A stretch of DNA of 64,000 nucleotides, from assembly GCF_905475465.1 (NCBI RefSeq), contig NC_062236.1, positions 1,312,001-1,376,000 on the forward strand, written 5' to 3'. Both the position numbers and the translations under genes were made by a program. Below are positions 36,901 to 48,002 of this stretch, one piece after another; positions within the stretch are counted from its first letter, which is position 1, and the number at the start of each line of letters is the position of its first letter. A model generated the notes under the pieces. The model was given only the letters and a program-made list of their open reading frames with translations. It did no database searches and was not told the origin of the DNA. The stretch is from Pieris napi. Its lineage: Eukaryota; Arthropoda; Insecta; Lepidoptera; Pieridae.

Positions 36901-39900
36901 CACTGAAATTATTGTGAAGAATCAATATATACTGTATTGTTTTTAATTCCAGCATCAAATACTTAGATAAACTAGATAGATAGGTAGATAACTACGTAAA
37001 TCGCATAGCCAACATAATATAAAGATAATTTTTTGTACGTAAACACGCACGCTTTGCCGTATTCGAAGGTACATAAAAGCACAAGTTATGTAACCAGCGA
37101 AATCAATTCGCGTTTTTGTTAAAGAATTTTGAGAGAGCAGTGTGCTAGCATTTACTAAAGATTTTCTATGTTCATCATCATCAGCATCTATCTTGTTATT
37201 CACCTTCAAAATGTACTGCTATGACTTCTGTATGTCGAAATTCTATAGTTTTACGGATTACCAAGGTAGGTGTCGCTCGGGCCCAGCTGGTGACGCCAAG
37301 CCCACCAGACCTGAGGACCTTTTAAGGATAGGGGAGATTCAACTCTCCCCTGCTGCCTAGCTTTTCGGCCACAAATCTGCCTGAACGCGTGTCTGATAGG
37401 CTACTATGTAGGGTAAAAAATATAGATTAGTCTTTTATAGTTACGTAATTACGGTCATAGTTTTCTTTAAATTTATTATAAGGTGTCTTAATTAGACAGA
37501 TATATTCTCACCACCACAATAATAATCCTCTACTGAATAAAAATTATAAATATGTTTCTGGGACGATGCAATATAATTGATTTGAATATGATCAATATCC
37601 AGATTTAGAAATGTCACTAAAATGTTTTCGTGATTTTATAAGGTTAATCCTAATATATTCATAATATTTCTAGATACTATTATGTACATTATGGCGCGTC
37701 TAAACGGGCCATGTTTTGCTGTAATTGATGGCTGCACTGTTGGCCACTAATTGTCCGGCCATTAGAAAAATATTTTAATGCAGCTGATGGCCGAACAATC
37801 TATGGCTGGGCAATGTGTTGCAATATGTCTGCAATAGTATGGCCCATGATGCAGACTCCTAAACGGGCCACACAAACCGGCAACATTGGCTGACGAAATC
37901 AAACTGATCGCAGCAGCTTTTATTGTTTTAAAAAATAAACAGAAAAAGAAGAGATTGTGGATTCGACCTTACTTAAATAGGCGTGAAACTGTAGACAATT
38001 TGAGTCTAGAAATAAGTCTTGATAATAAATTATTCAAGAACTAGAATGTCAAAAGTAGTCATTTTTACGTAGTAATCTAACGTCAAATACAGCTGATCGC
38101 AAAACACAGAATAAAGCAACAGGCACACTTCACTCAAAGCAAACGTCATGTCGCGTAGAAAAGGATACACTATGCCATAACAAAGAGAGTGACTGAAACA
38201 ACACGAGAACTGGCTGTGCAATATTGCAGTTGAATTCGATAGCCTAGCGATCGTCCGGCCACCCATCGGGGCAACATCGGCCATATGTGGCTATACAAAA
38301 CATGTTTGGCTATATGGCCGGGACATTACTGCAATATTGCATAGTGTGGCTGCTATTGTTTGCAATGTTGCCGGCCACAGTGTTGCAGCCATCAATTGCA
38401 GCAAAACATGGCCCGTTTAGACGCGCCATTACGTCATGTAATTTATGCCGTATGTATTGCCGTTATGAAGACGATAATTTATCCTCTACTTATTCGACCG
38501 TAATGTTACAGTTAGTACCTATATACAGTTGCAGGATCAAATTTCTGCGTCTTACATGCAAAATAATAATAATAATACAATCAATCCAAAGAAGATCAGG
38601 AGGGGGAAAGGGACGATTAGGAGTAGGGACACTGTATTTTATTATCTCTATGTCCTTGCACGACAGTCTCATGTGCAGAGGCTGTTTTAGCGCAGAGGAA
38701 TCAGTCACCCACGTAGTACTGGAATGATGTGGCTCTGGCTTCCCAAAGAGCAGAAATCCTCAGAGCAGTGAGGTCGCTCCGTGCTTGCGAAATCCCCAAG
38801 AAATTTCTGAGCTTCTGGAAGGAGCACCCTACTACTTCTACCCTTTGGGGTTTTACGTGTATGAGAACCACAGAGGGGCTGATTTATTACGCCAGATATT
38901 TGAATAGTTTAATTTGATTATGTTATCTCTTCGATTATTACGCACGTCGGTAATGTTAGACAAATCTGTTTACATGGTTATCATGTGAGCATGTCTAGAT
39001 GGTATGACGTTACAATTACGATATAGTTCAGTTTCCATGATGTTTTTGGAGGTTCTTTATAGATTGAGTCGATACACAGAATTATTTTTTATTTTTATTT
39101 ATTTATTCCACATCATTATTCTATCTTTACAGTTATTAATAATTCGATAGAACGACGCAATAATTATACCCACGCCGATTAACTTACATAAAAAACATTT
39201 AAAAAATATATTTATATACCTAAATCTTATAACTAATAGTATAGGAAGCAACTCTTGTAAATTCAGCCGGTGTACCAACAAATAGGTCTACCTCAACAGA
39301 GGTTCTATTAATTATTATATGTATTGCTCGCGTGAGTGGCGCTTCACTAACCAAGTTGGAATGTACGCGCGGTACATCCAAATTTTGGGACTTCCGCCTC
39401 AGGTTTTTACTTGGTACCCGTAGACCCAGTCTTTCCATTATATCCAGATTATGAACCCGACCCGTCAGTATCTTAAATAAATAAACAGTCAGTATCTTCG
39501 TCAGCATCTTAAATGTGGAACTCGTCCCAAGTATAAATATTTGAGGTCCCGGAAGTCTTTGGACCCATGTCGAATATCATTTTGTTACCCAAACAAAACT
39601 TATTCTTATTTATTCAGTTAGAAGCGGAAATTCTTGAATTCCTAGTAATTTAAGGTGAAGTAAATGAATGTAACTATTTCCTTCAGAATATAGTGGCTGT
39701 TGGTGCTGGCTTCGTGGATGGTTTAGGGTTCGGTGACAACACGAAAGCAGCGGTCATCAGACTCGGTTTGATGGAGATGATCAAATTCGTCGATGTCTTC
39801 TATCCGGGCAGCAAACTTAGTACCTTCTTCGAGTCCTGCGGTGTAGCCGATCTTATTACTACCTGTTATGGTGAGTGAAAATACATAATGTATTTATAAT

Positions 39901-42900
39901 TTTAATTAATTTTGTTTCATTAATTTAATTAATTAATAAATGGTCTACCCAATCACATATTAGATTGCTTAACGCCAACCAACATAAACAGCAAATTAAA
40001 AAACTACTTTTATATGCATTTGTCGCGCTCCTAAACAAGATTGCTATGGTTACATTAATACAAACCACAGCGGTTTTCTAATGTAACTTATTATGATTGT
40101 ATTATATTTTTTTGTAAAATAAAGAAATTAAAAAAAAGAAAAGTAATCTTACAGATACATATCATAAAAGAAAACAATTAGACATACAATAATATATACA
40201 AAGCCAAAACAGATGACATTGATAAACAAAATATATGAAAGAAAAAACATAGGTACGTTAATAGATACAAAAAAGAAAATTGAAATTAAACATATAACTA
40301 ACGACAACTTAATATTTAAAGAAAAAACTAAATTGTTTATTTATTTATTAAATTTTAGGAAGATTGACAGTATTTTAACAAAAAGTAAATGATGATTTCA
40401 ATAAAATAAAATCAGTACTAATTACAAATCTCCAGCTATAGTACCTTAGGAGATAGGAAGAATAAAATTAAAATTAATAATAATGAATATGTAAAACTAC
40501 GAAACAATTAAAAGATTAAAATTAAGTATCAAAATCAGAAGATTTAAATTACCTATTTTAACGGAAATAGCCGGATGTGACTGTGCTCACAGAGTCAATG
40601 ATGAATCATGAATGTATTTTTCCTAAAGTTGGTATTAAGTGGAGGCATTTTGAAAAGAGGGCGGTGTCTAAACCATAAGTCTCTACTGCTAAATATAGTC
40701 AAGTTATATATATATAATACTAAAACCTTTTTATTTCATACTAGCCGTTTCGCGCCCGCTTTGCTGGACGAATTAAAATAAATTTTATGTTTCATTATTT
40801 TTTTTTTTTTTCATATTTTTATTATTCTTCTTTTTAACTTCCCGCTAAGAAAATTGAAATATTTCAAAAATCGAGTTTTTAACAGATGTTGACGTTTTGC
40901 GGTTCTAGGAAGCCTCTTTTGTTTTATTAGCGGGAAACATTTTCATAAAAAAAAAACAGAAATAAAAAAATGAAGGAACGTTGGAATTTAATAAATAAAT
41001 AGCCATAAACCATCTAGGAAAAATTTCGCATCGAATGGTGGTAGTTTCATGTCGATACGATCAGTGGTTTAGGCGTGATTGAGCCTCAAACGAAGACCAT
41101 TTTCATTATATATATATAGATTAAGTTACATTTCACATGATGTTAGTAGTTTTTATTTATTTATTCATAAATAATATAAGACGGATCTCGTAATAAGGTT
41201 TTAATTGACATCAAAAAACTAACTGAAGGAGTTTTTGTTTCTTATTGTAATATCCGTTGGTAGACCATTTTAAATAAATTATTTATGATATGATAGGTGG
41301 CAGAAATCGTCGTGTAGCTGAAGCGTTTGTGAAGACCGGCCGATCGATCAAAGAGCTGGAAGACGAAATGCTGAATGGACAGAAGTTGCAGGGTCCCATC
41401 ACCGCTGAGGAGGTTAACCACATGCTTGCCAACAAGAATATGGAGAATAAGTAAGATCATTTAACATTGATAAAGACTATTTTTTTAAATAAATATACAG
41501 CCGGGACTGGCCATCTCTACTGTATACAGGGTGTTGCTGATAACATGGTACCTGTGGGTAAAAGACGTTGTAGCGGCTCAGAAATTACAGTCAAAATCTG
41601 TTATAACGACATCGAAGAGACTCATATTTGGTCGTTAAATCCGATAGTCTTAACAACCGATGATGTTGTTATTAAGTACCTAATACAATAGAATTCAGCC
41701 GGCATCTTTGATTTTGGTTTTTCGAGATATTCGATAATTAAAAAAAAGTACATTCTTTGCCACTCTTTCTCGTGACAAAACTCCAAATGATATAGAATAG
41801 ATAGTAGATGTGCTACCGAATGAAAACAAAGTGATGTTCTCTATAATGTTCAAATTTTTCAAAATTACATACAAAATTTTTCTGAACCGCCACAACCTCT
41901 TCCATATTACCCAATCATTACGCCACACCTCGTACATGTATTTGCATGATAGTTTGATCATACGTATATGATATATTATATTGTTCTTTCCACTATATCA
42001 TATAATCTTACGTCATTTACCAATCAAATTACAACTTAATGTATACAATTTACCACAGTATTTCCGATAATAATCTACCAATTCGAAAAGCCTCGCGTCA
42101 ACATTGGCAGTTACAAATACACTCACGTCAATAAAAAATGCTTCTAAATTTACTGCCAGGAGCAAATCAATCATTTAAATAATCGTCATATTATAAGCTT
42201 TATTGATTAATTTACGTTTAACGAGAGTTTTGAATTTATTCAGTGACAATTCTCTAATTTCGTTTAGTTACTCTTGTTCAGTTTTTGTCTTACAAAATGT
42301 TTAGATTAATTTAAATTAAAAGTATTAAGATACAAAATATTAGCCATAGTTACGCGAGGCCCGTGCAGTGTCTAATTTTATTCATTGAATAGTTGGCAAG
42401 TTCGCTATTGTGTAACTGCTTATCTACGGTAACGTATTTGGAAGTTGATTGCTCAGTTGGTTTTTGTAGTATTTAATATGTCGAATTGCAATTTATTTTT
42501 CGAGATCTCTCAATGAACTTTATTTAAGAACAAAATTAAAGATTACTCTAATGCCGTAAAATTTTACATTTATACAACATACTAGCGGCCCGTTCTGGCA
42601 TGGCACGGGTGGAAATTTATTTTTTAAACGTTTTTTGTAGATATTGATATGTTATTTAAAATTGCGGAACACTATTTGTTTTATTATCAATAGTTTAGCT
42701 ATTTAAAAAAGTCTTAGCGAAGAATATATACTTTCATACTATACGTTATAATTGAATGTCGCAATCAAGATTCAAAAATAGAGCTGGCGTGCATCCACTG
42801 ACAGTAAGGTCAATGGTTTGAGATGTCATTGTCATTTTAACCGATATTTAAAAGTGGAAGGTTGTTTATTACAGATTCATCAAACCTAACCTTGACTAAA

Positions 42901-43432
42901 GACGTAATCTTGTTATAATATGTTCCATTTGAGAAGCGAAAATAATTAAATATTTTCCAGTCCTAAAAACTTGACCGTATTCAACGAAGAGCGCTTCGAA
43001 TCGTCAACGACCAGTCTTGGCGTTGGGTAGAGATGTGGGGTCACTCTGCATCTTCTACCGCATTTACCATGGAGAGTGTTCAGAGGAGTTGTTCGGATTA
43101 ATACCTGCAGCTGAGTTTCATTATCGGACGTCATCATCATTACCATCCGTATCACCTCGACGTCCGTCGTTCCACAACTGAGCGTTTTTTGAGGCATTTT
43201 TGCCGCGCACCACCACCATGTGGAACCAGCTGCCTACTGATGTATTCCCGAACCAATTCGACTTAGGGTCCTTCGAGAAAAGTCCGTACCTATCTTTGAA
43301 AGGCTGGCAACGTTATCTATGTTTTTATGTTCCAGGTTCCCGCTCTTCACAGCTGTCTTCCGTATCTGCCGTGGCGAGTTGAAGCCCAACGATTTCATTG
43401 ATTGCATCCGTTCCCACCCCGAGCACATGTAA
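30986..43432 (+). CDS. Gpdh: Cytosolic NAD-dependent glycerol-3-phosphate dehydrogenase
   Basis: Eight coding exons join in phase to 353 aa: 30986-31038, 31163-31340, 32203-32343, 34370-34477, 35529-35675, 39687-39870, 41297-41450, 43336-43432. The enzyme interconverts dihydroxyacetone phosphate and sn-glycerol 3-phosphate with NADH, feeding the glycerophosphate shuttle of flight muscle and lipid synthesis. Seen: N-terminal nucleotide-binding loop GSGNWGSA (14-21), VVPHQFVR, SLIK ending at Lys124, the active-site segment CGALKNIVAVGAGFVDG with Lys209 as the expected catalytic lysine, and GRNRRVAEAF near the substrate-binding Arg. The protein ends FIDCIRSHPEHM. ATG context is atcATGGc. All introns have GT/AG ends and several hold transposon remnants. 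The stop codon TAA overlaps a potential donor (AT|GTAAG), so other C-termini are possible. Confidence 0.95.
33195..33363. mobile_element. Foldback MITE in Gpdh intron 3
   Basis: Inverted ends CACCAGCCTTGCGATTCTGT... / ...ACAGAATCGCAAGGCTGGTG, about 24 bp each. Just inside is a second inverted pair, GATTTGGCATTCTGATA and TATCAGAATGCCAAATC. CCA on both flanks may be a short target duplication. No coding content. Confidence 0.6.
33806..34192. mobile_element. MITE-like element in Gpdh intron 3
   Basis: Left 'gacgcgcgtag' and 'gaagttatacttcttt' are inverse to 'aagaagtataacttc' and 'ttacgcgcgtac' on the right. The interior is AT-rich and non-coding. Looks related to 8675-9215. Boundaries are approximate. 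Confidence 0.45.
35060..35234 (+). repeat. LINE C-terminal fragment in Gpdh intron 4
   Basis: Encodes MERRRPRASPMSWSDQV then DAIHQAGWKQW. The RRR-PR-x-P-M-WSDQ-(40)-A...W pattern is the common C-terminus of insect LINE reverse transcriptases. It is in the same orientation as Gpdh, but stops and lack of splice sites make exon use unlikely. Confidence 0.55.
36446..36608. mobile_element. 163-bp MITE with 41-bp perfect inverted repeats, Gpdh intron 5
   Basis: 36447-36487 (GGCCGATTTACATTATCTTA...) is the exact inverse of 36567-36607. TTA lies on both sides (36443-36445, 36609-36611), as in PIF/Harbinger elements. Perfect arms suggest a young copy. Confidence 0.7.
37692..38428 (+). mobile_element. 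PIF/Harbinger-type deletion derivative (737 bp), Gpdh intron 5
   Basis: Ends TGGCGCGTCTAAACGGGCCA... and its complement; the inverted repeats extend about 55 bp with few mismatches, with TTA target duplications at 37689-37691 and 38429-38431. Inside, 37905-38040 on the plus strand encodes KKKRLWIRPYLNRRETVDNL, which looks like the N-terminus of a Harbinger transposase (RxWWxRPWLxRR pattern). The catalytic part is gone, so it is non-autonomous. Confidence 0.7.
38560..38915 (+). repeat. LINE RNase H-end fragment, Gpdh intron 5
   Basis: Frame with HDSLMCRGCFSAEESVTHVV followed, after a frame change, by QRAEILRAVRSLRACEIPK. The C-x2-C-x-H zinc-like tail of insect LINE proteins. Frame damage at about 38727. 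Confidence 0.55.
39225..39507 (-). repeat. LINE reverse transcriptase C-terminal fragment, Gpdh intron 5
   Basis: Minus strand encodes YLFKILTGRVHNLDIMERLG, then VPRVHSNLVSEAPLTRAIHI. The 'FK(I/L)..G..D...L..LG.RVP' and 'PR.H.N....AP..R' patterns are typical of jockey/R1-like LINE ends. Truncated, no start. Confidence 0.55.
40738..41130. repeat. Dispersed repeat remnant, Gpdh intron 6
   Basis: Begins 'tactagccgtttcgcgcccg' with T- and A-runs inside and ends with 'ttcattatatatatatagat'. Such CG-rich 'actagc..cccg' starts and target-like AT ends are common in insect repeats. Family unknown. Confidence 0.35.
41587..41690 (+). repeat. pogo-like element end, Gpdh intron 7
   Basis: CAGTCAAAATCTGTTATAAC then GACATCG follows a TA and matches the left end of the 3932-4610 element with a few changes. 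No matching right end was found. Confidence 0.55.
42583..42700. repeat. Dispersed repeat start, Gpdh intron 7
   Basis: 'actagcggcccgttctggca' and 'tggcacgggtggaaat' resemble the start of the repeat at 40738. Family unknown. Confidence 0.3.
42960..43320 (+). repeat. LINE reverse transcriptase 3' fragment abutting Gpdh exon 8
   Basis: Codes, with several frame breaks, for LDRIQRRALRIVND, GSLCIFYRIYHGECSEEL, GLIPAAEFHYRTS, PRTTTMWNQLPTDVF and NQFDLGSFEK. This is the end of a jockey-like LINE ORF widespread in Lepidoptera. The recognisable end (KGWQR) is about 15 nt from the Gpdh exon 8 acceptor region. Confidence 0.7.
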
Positions 43433-43508
43433 GCACACGTTCGCAATTAACCGTAGTAATGGGCAATCTTTGATACAGATTATATAGAAGAGCATACGTC
43501 AATATGTG

Positions 43509-43514
43509 AATAAA
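43509..43514 (+). terminator. Proximal polyadenylation signal of Gpdh
   Basis: AATAAA 77 nt after the Gpdh TAA; fits the short isoform. Confidence 0.5.
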
Positions 43515-43796
43515 TATTTGGTAGAATTTGATTTGAATATTCAAGAGCGATACAACGATTATAGGGGTTATAATTTTACAATTCGATATCATTTACGTCA
43601 ATTTGACAATAGACATTTTTTGTGTACCTAATCTGTGCCGACAACGCAAACGCGTTTAAATAAATTCGATAGCAATCATTTTTGTATCAGCAGCAGTTGA
43701 AATTTTACATAGGGCTCAAGACTAGATTTTTTTATTTACTAGAGTTAAAAGTACTAAATAAAATAACAGATAATAATTACTGACCTATACGATGAT

Positions 43797-43970
43797 TGAG
43801 CCGTGTTGGCCTAATGGCTTCGGAGTGCGACTCTCATCCCTGAGGTCGTAGGTTCGATCCCGCACAAATGGATTTTCTGTCTGTGTGTGCATTTAATATT
43901 CGCTCGAATGGTGAAGGAAAACATCGTGAGGAAACCGGCTAGCCTTAGACCCAAAAAGTCGAAGTTTAGA
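43797..43970 (+). repeat. tRNA-derived SINE (family A), copy 7, with intact A and B boxes
   Basis: Head 'gttggcctaatggcttcgga' (A box) and GGTTCGATCC (B box), then the body to 'cccaaaaagtcgaag'. The 3' part is missing. Best preserved head of the family in the window. Confidence 0.75.
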
Positions 43971-44310
43971 CTTGTTTACAGAGATATAAAGTCTACTTTA
44001 CAAAATTACATTTATAATTACGTCGTAGAGACGACAAAAAATCACGATTGTGAAGTTTTTAAAATTTTATTTGAGTTAATTGTTGCGATATTTATAAGAA
44101 GACGTTATTTCCCGTTATTTTTGAATTGTTATAATATATGCCGTTTTTTTTTAATTCTTGTATAAAAGGTTGCCCGCCTGGTAGCTAGATGTAAATAACA
44201 GCAAGATTATGTTTTTATGTATATACAGGGTGCTAGTACTTATATACTTATTTTGTGTGAAGTTGAATGATTAGGATGACCATTCAAAATATTTCTTAAA
44301 TTTTTTATCC

Positions 44311-44474
44311 CGAAAAACAAATTTATGGTCATATAATTTATCCTAGAAATATAAAAATTATGGTCATACAAGTCATTAATATAAACCCTCTAACATAGAT
44401 TACGAGTGACTATTAGTGATTAGCATGTAATGATGTATTGCTGACACCTGCATTATTGGAACCCGAAATGGGGG
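44311..44474 (+). repeat. Diverged direct repeat, copy 1
   Basis: Shares 'ggtcatataatttatcctag' and 'acgagtgactattagtgat' with 46532-46694 in the same order. Estimated around 90% identity by eye. Preceded by 'tatacagggtgctag'. Confidence 0.55.
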
Positions 44475-44655
44475 TAATCTAAAGTAGACATAGATAAGAG
44501 ATATTGATAATGATTGCGGAAATATTGCGTCAGAAAAGCTAACCTACTAAATGACATAAATTACATAACTAACCTCCTTATTCATATACTTTGGATAATT
44601 TGGTCTATGGAAAGAGTCCAGCTCTATTGTCAACTGTCATAGTTCATTTAGAACT

Positions 44656-44905
44656 TTGACGACTCATTGGTCTAGTAGTTAGTACCCCTGACTGGGAATC
44701 CATGGGTCCTGGGTTCGATCCCCGGCTGGAGACGAACATCGATGTGATGAGCATTTGGTGTTGTGCTTGGGTCTTGGGTGTTTAAATATGTATTTATATG
44801 TCTATCTATCTATAATATGTATGTATATCCGTTGCCTAGTACCCAAACCACAAGCTTCGCCAGCTTAGCATGGGACTTGGTCAATTGGTGTGAATTGTCT
44901 TTAAA
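44656..44905 (+). repeat. Second tRNA-derived SINE family
   Basis: Head 'ggtctagtagttagtacccc' (A box) and 'gggttcgatccccggctgga' (B box), unrelated body with 'gcctagtacccaaaccacaa' and 'ccagcttagcatgggac', ending in an A run. The length (about 250 bp) and Pol III boxes fit a SINE rather than a true tRNA. Confidence 0.65.
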
Positions 44906-45064
44906 AAAAAAACTTAGTCTTATTTTAAATCTTGCCTTTGTCTTTATTCCTTATCCTCCTATTACATTTATTTTGGAGAATTTTAAAATGTATCCCCTCA
45001 CCCCTAGTTAAATGATACATGACCAAGAGACCATTTTTGTCACACACAATATATCTGGTGTATA

Positions 45065-45726
45065 CATTGATATACAAAAAACCCAAGATGCACACTCAAC
45101 GTCAAAAAAACGTCCTCAAAAAATGAGCGCAACATTCTAAATTGTGCGCTCATTTCAAATAGTCTCGCGTCTACAAGTGGAGTCGATGTTATTTATTTGT
45201 GTTTTTTTTATAAATAAATTTATGTACTCTTGAACTTTTTTGTGTGTAGTTTTTGACAAATATATTTACGCTAAATAAAGTGTGGGTCAGGAGGTAGCCA
45301 ATTTAACATTTTTTTTTAATTTAAAGAAAAATCTTTTTAACCGGATTAAAGTTATGTATTATTATAAATTTACAACTATTTAACATCCAACACCTTTTGT
45401 CTTCAGTCACCGTGACCACTCACGCTGTAAAGCACCCGAAAAGTCGGATAAATTTAAAATTATGTTAAATAGTTGTAAATAAAAAAGTCATGTTCGACTC
45501 CACTCAATACCTTGTCCTACCGACCACGGTCGGTCGTAAAATTTTATTGCTTTAAGTACGTATACGCTGCGTTGTAATAACAACTTTAAGCAATTCGCGT
45601 AAGGTTGATTTTGCAATGATATATGCTTGTAACATATACTGTTATGGACAGAAATAGTGTTTCGGGACACTTTCGAGCGTTACTTTTATATGAGACTGTG
45701 CATCTTGGGTTTTTTGTATATCAATG
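45065..45726. mobile_element. hAT-like MITE (662 bp) with 8-bp target duplication
   Basis: 30-bp perfect inverted ends start CATTGATATACAAAAAACCC. The 8-bp sequence GGTGTATA flanks both sides (45057-45064 and 45727-45734), as expected for the hAT superfamily. No transposase is left. A second inverted pair lies inside (45368-45480) and a short stem at 45122-45154. Confidence 0.7.
45368..45480. repeat. Inner inverted repeat nested in the hAT-like MITE
   Basis: 19-bp exact arms ATTTACAACTATTTAACAT at 45368-45386 and inverse at 45462-45480, 113 bp overall. Could be a separate small MITE inserted into the outer one, or part of it. Confidence 0.55.
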
Positions 45727-46531
45727 GGTGTATATTAAAACAGTGCTACGTAACACGTAGTTCAAACCCCCCTTCCACCCCTGTAAGGCATTGTAACGGT
45801 TTACAAGGACCACCACCACAAATTTTCGAAACAAAAATAATAACCATCAAATTTATGTAGTTTTCTGTTTATCAGAGTATAAACAAATAAAAATTAATTG
45901 ATTTATATGAATAAAGAGTTTATAAATGTAATAATATAAAAAATTTTCGCAATCTTTATTAAAAACTAAGTACAGTAACTATAAGTAGTAACTTTTTAAT
46001 CCTAGACATGTTGTTATCTTTTAGAGTCTAATTAAATCATGTTGAGAAATGTAATTTTATTTATGTCCTTATAACTTTTTTATTATAAGTATAATTGCCG
46101 ATGTTTTCAGATTTAGATTTTATAGAAAAGCAATCAGATTGGTAATCAAAATATTGATAGATCTTTTAATCATAAACGTAGGCCTGAAATAAATATGTCA
46201 AAAACTTAATAATTGCTATAGTTTAGGCTTAGTATATGACGAACAAATAGTATATATAATAATATGCAGACATATCGTAGATGTAATAAAAACGTTACGT
46301 TAGGTTAACCTATCCAAAATATCCCATATACACCCTCCTATAAATCAACGTCAAGCCGGGATTGGGCATCTCTATGGTTAACTAAAAAAAAAAATTGCAT
46401 TTATTATTACTTAGTACCTATTACCAGTGACAAATATATTACGCATTTATTCCCTATTTGAAATTGAGATAGCAATTTTAAATAATGAAAATTCTAAGAA
46501 TAGATTTTTCATTCTTTCCTATTTATTTTAA

Positions 46532-46694
46532 CCTGGAAAAAGAAATTTGTGGTCATATAATTTATCCTAGAAATATAAAAATGATGGCCATACAAATCAT
46601 TAATATAAACCCTCTAACAAAGATTACGAGTGACTATTAATGACTAGCATGTAAATAAGAAACCTGCATTATTTGAACCCGACACCCGAAATCG
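46532..46694 (+). repeat. Diverged direct repeat, copy 2
   Basis: Partner of 44311-44474; has a short internal deletion near its 3' end. The two lie about 2.2 kb apart on either side of the hAT-like MITE. Confidence 0.55.
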
Positions 46695-46971
46695 ACTTGA
46701 TGTTGGCACACCTGTATACAAAAACATATACATACACTGATGTTAGATCTGTAGAGTTACTTCTATCACTATAACGATAATTCAATTTGCAGATTTGCGC
46801 CTAAGAATATAAGCATTTACTAACGAATTACATTGATGGCGATTGCTTTATATGCATGATTTGTGACTAATGCTTTTTAATTAAATATCTTTATTGTATT
46901 TTTGTTTCATTTTTACTTATATAACTTTTTAAATCATTGAACATTCATTTAATATTTAACTCATATTTTAG

Positions 46972-47002
46972 GAAACCGTTGGCGCCAAAATGCTCTCTGT
47001 GA
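46972..47002 (+). other. Candidate alternative last coding exon of Gpdh
   Basis: TTTTAG|GAAACCG at 46971/46972 is a good acceptor. Joined to the AT|GTAAG donor inside the Gpdh stop codon (exon end 43428), it keeps the frame and adds KPLAPKCSL before TGA, making a 362-aa form. Drosophila Gpdh has alternative short C-terminal exons in the same place (family knowledge). CSL is at best a weak peroxisomal PTS1. No transcript evidence. Confidence 0.4.
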
Positions 47003-47744
47003 CGACTGAAGCTATTTGTGACAGTGACATTTTATCATTCACTTCAAGTGCCATTGTTTTGCAGTAATGTCATTTAGCCCCGAGTTGCTATTAGTCCAAA
47101 AATTCTAATGTAATTTTGACCTTGACACTAATGGTAATGGCGCCAACAATGTCAGTGCCAAAATTGGTGTAATTTTATTTTGTACTAACATTGTTTAATG
47201 ATTACATTGAATTATAAAGACGATTCTTATTCCTTGAAGTAACGACTCGGGGCCTACGTGTTGTTCATTATTAGTTTAGTATATTATTGAACATATTTTA
47301 ATTAGCCGTCGTGAAATGGAAATACATATACAAATCGAGTATGTTATTATATATTATGTAAGGTTTGATTTTTTTTTTAAGATCACTGTCGAATACTTAC
47401 AATAATAGTTTTGGCAGATAATGTTTTTGTGCCTTGTGCATTGTTATGTTTCATTGTTTATACAAAGTAAGTTTTAAATGTGCAATAATGTGGAAGATTT
47501 GGGGTCTGTGGACAGCAAATGGATTACATCTTTTTATTCTACGAAAGTTAATCAGTTTTTTACAAAACATCTCGTGAATGTTATGCGCAGTTAAATATAA
47601 CGTATATCTATATAAATATATATTGTACATAAGGACTATTGCCATAAAATTTATAAATTAATAATAACAAATTAAAGAACATAAGTGCGTTATCCTATTA
47701 TAAAAAAAACAAATGTGTATATGTAACTGTACCATGTGTACCAT

Positions 47745-48002
47745 GTAATAATAAAGTCAAAGTCAAAAATCATTTATTCATATAGGTAACACAATGTACA
47801 CTTATGAAAGTCAAAAAAGAAATATAGGTACATTAAATACTTCTAATTTTATTAATCTAAAATCAAGGGCGTAGAACGGAAGAGAAGAACTGGCAATAAA
47901 CTCTCCACCACTCTTTTTAATCGCCAAGTTTTTTGTTTTACACAACAGCTTTTGTAAGGAGCTGCAACCATTACACCATGTTCCACATGACATCTTAAGT
48001 AA
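47745..48002 (-). repeat. LINE 3' UTR repeat (family L3), copy 3
   Basis: Same as 15303-15545, with an A-rich 'aataaagtcaaagtcaaaaa' end on the plus-strand left side, that is the 3' tail of a minus-sense LINE. Confidence 0.65.

Noticed and set aside
43797..43862. Second tRNA-like head
   Set aside because: Part of SINE family A, which occurs eight times here.
44656..44740. tRNA-like sequence with good A and B boxes
   Set aside because: It continues into a repeat body and ends in an A run, and the cloverleaf is not clean; it is a SINE head, not a tRNA gene.
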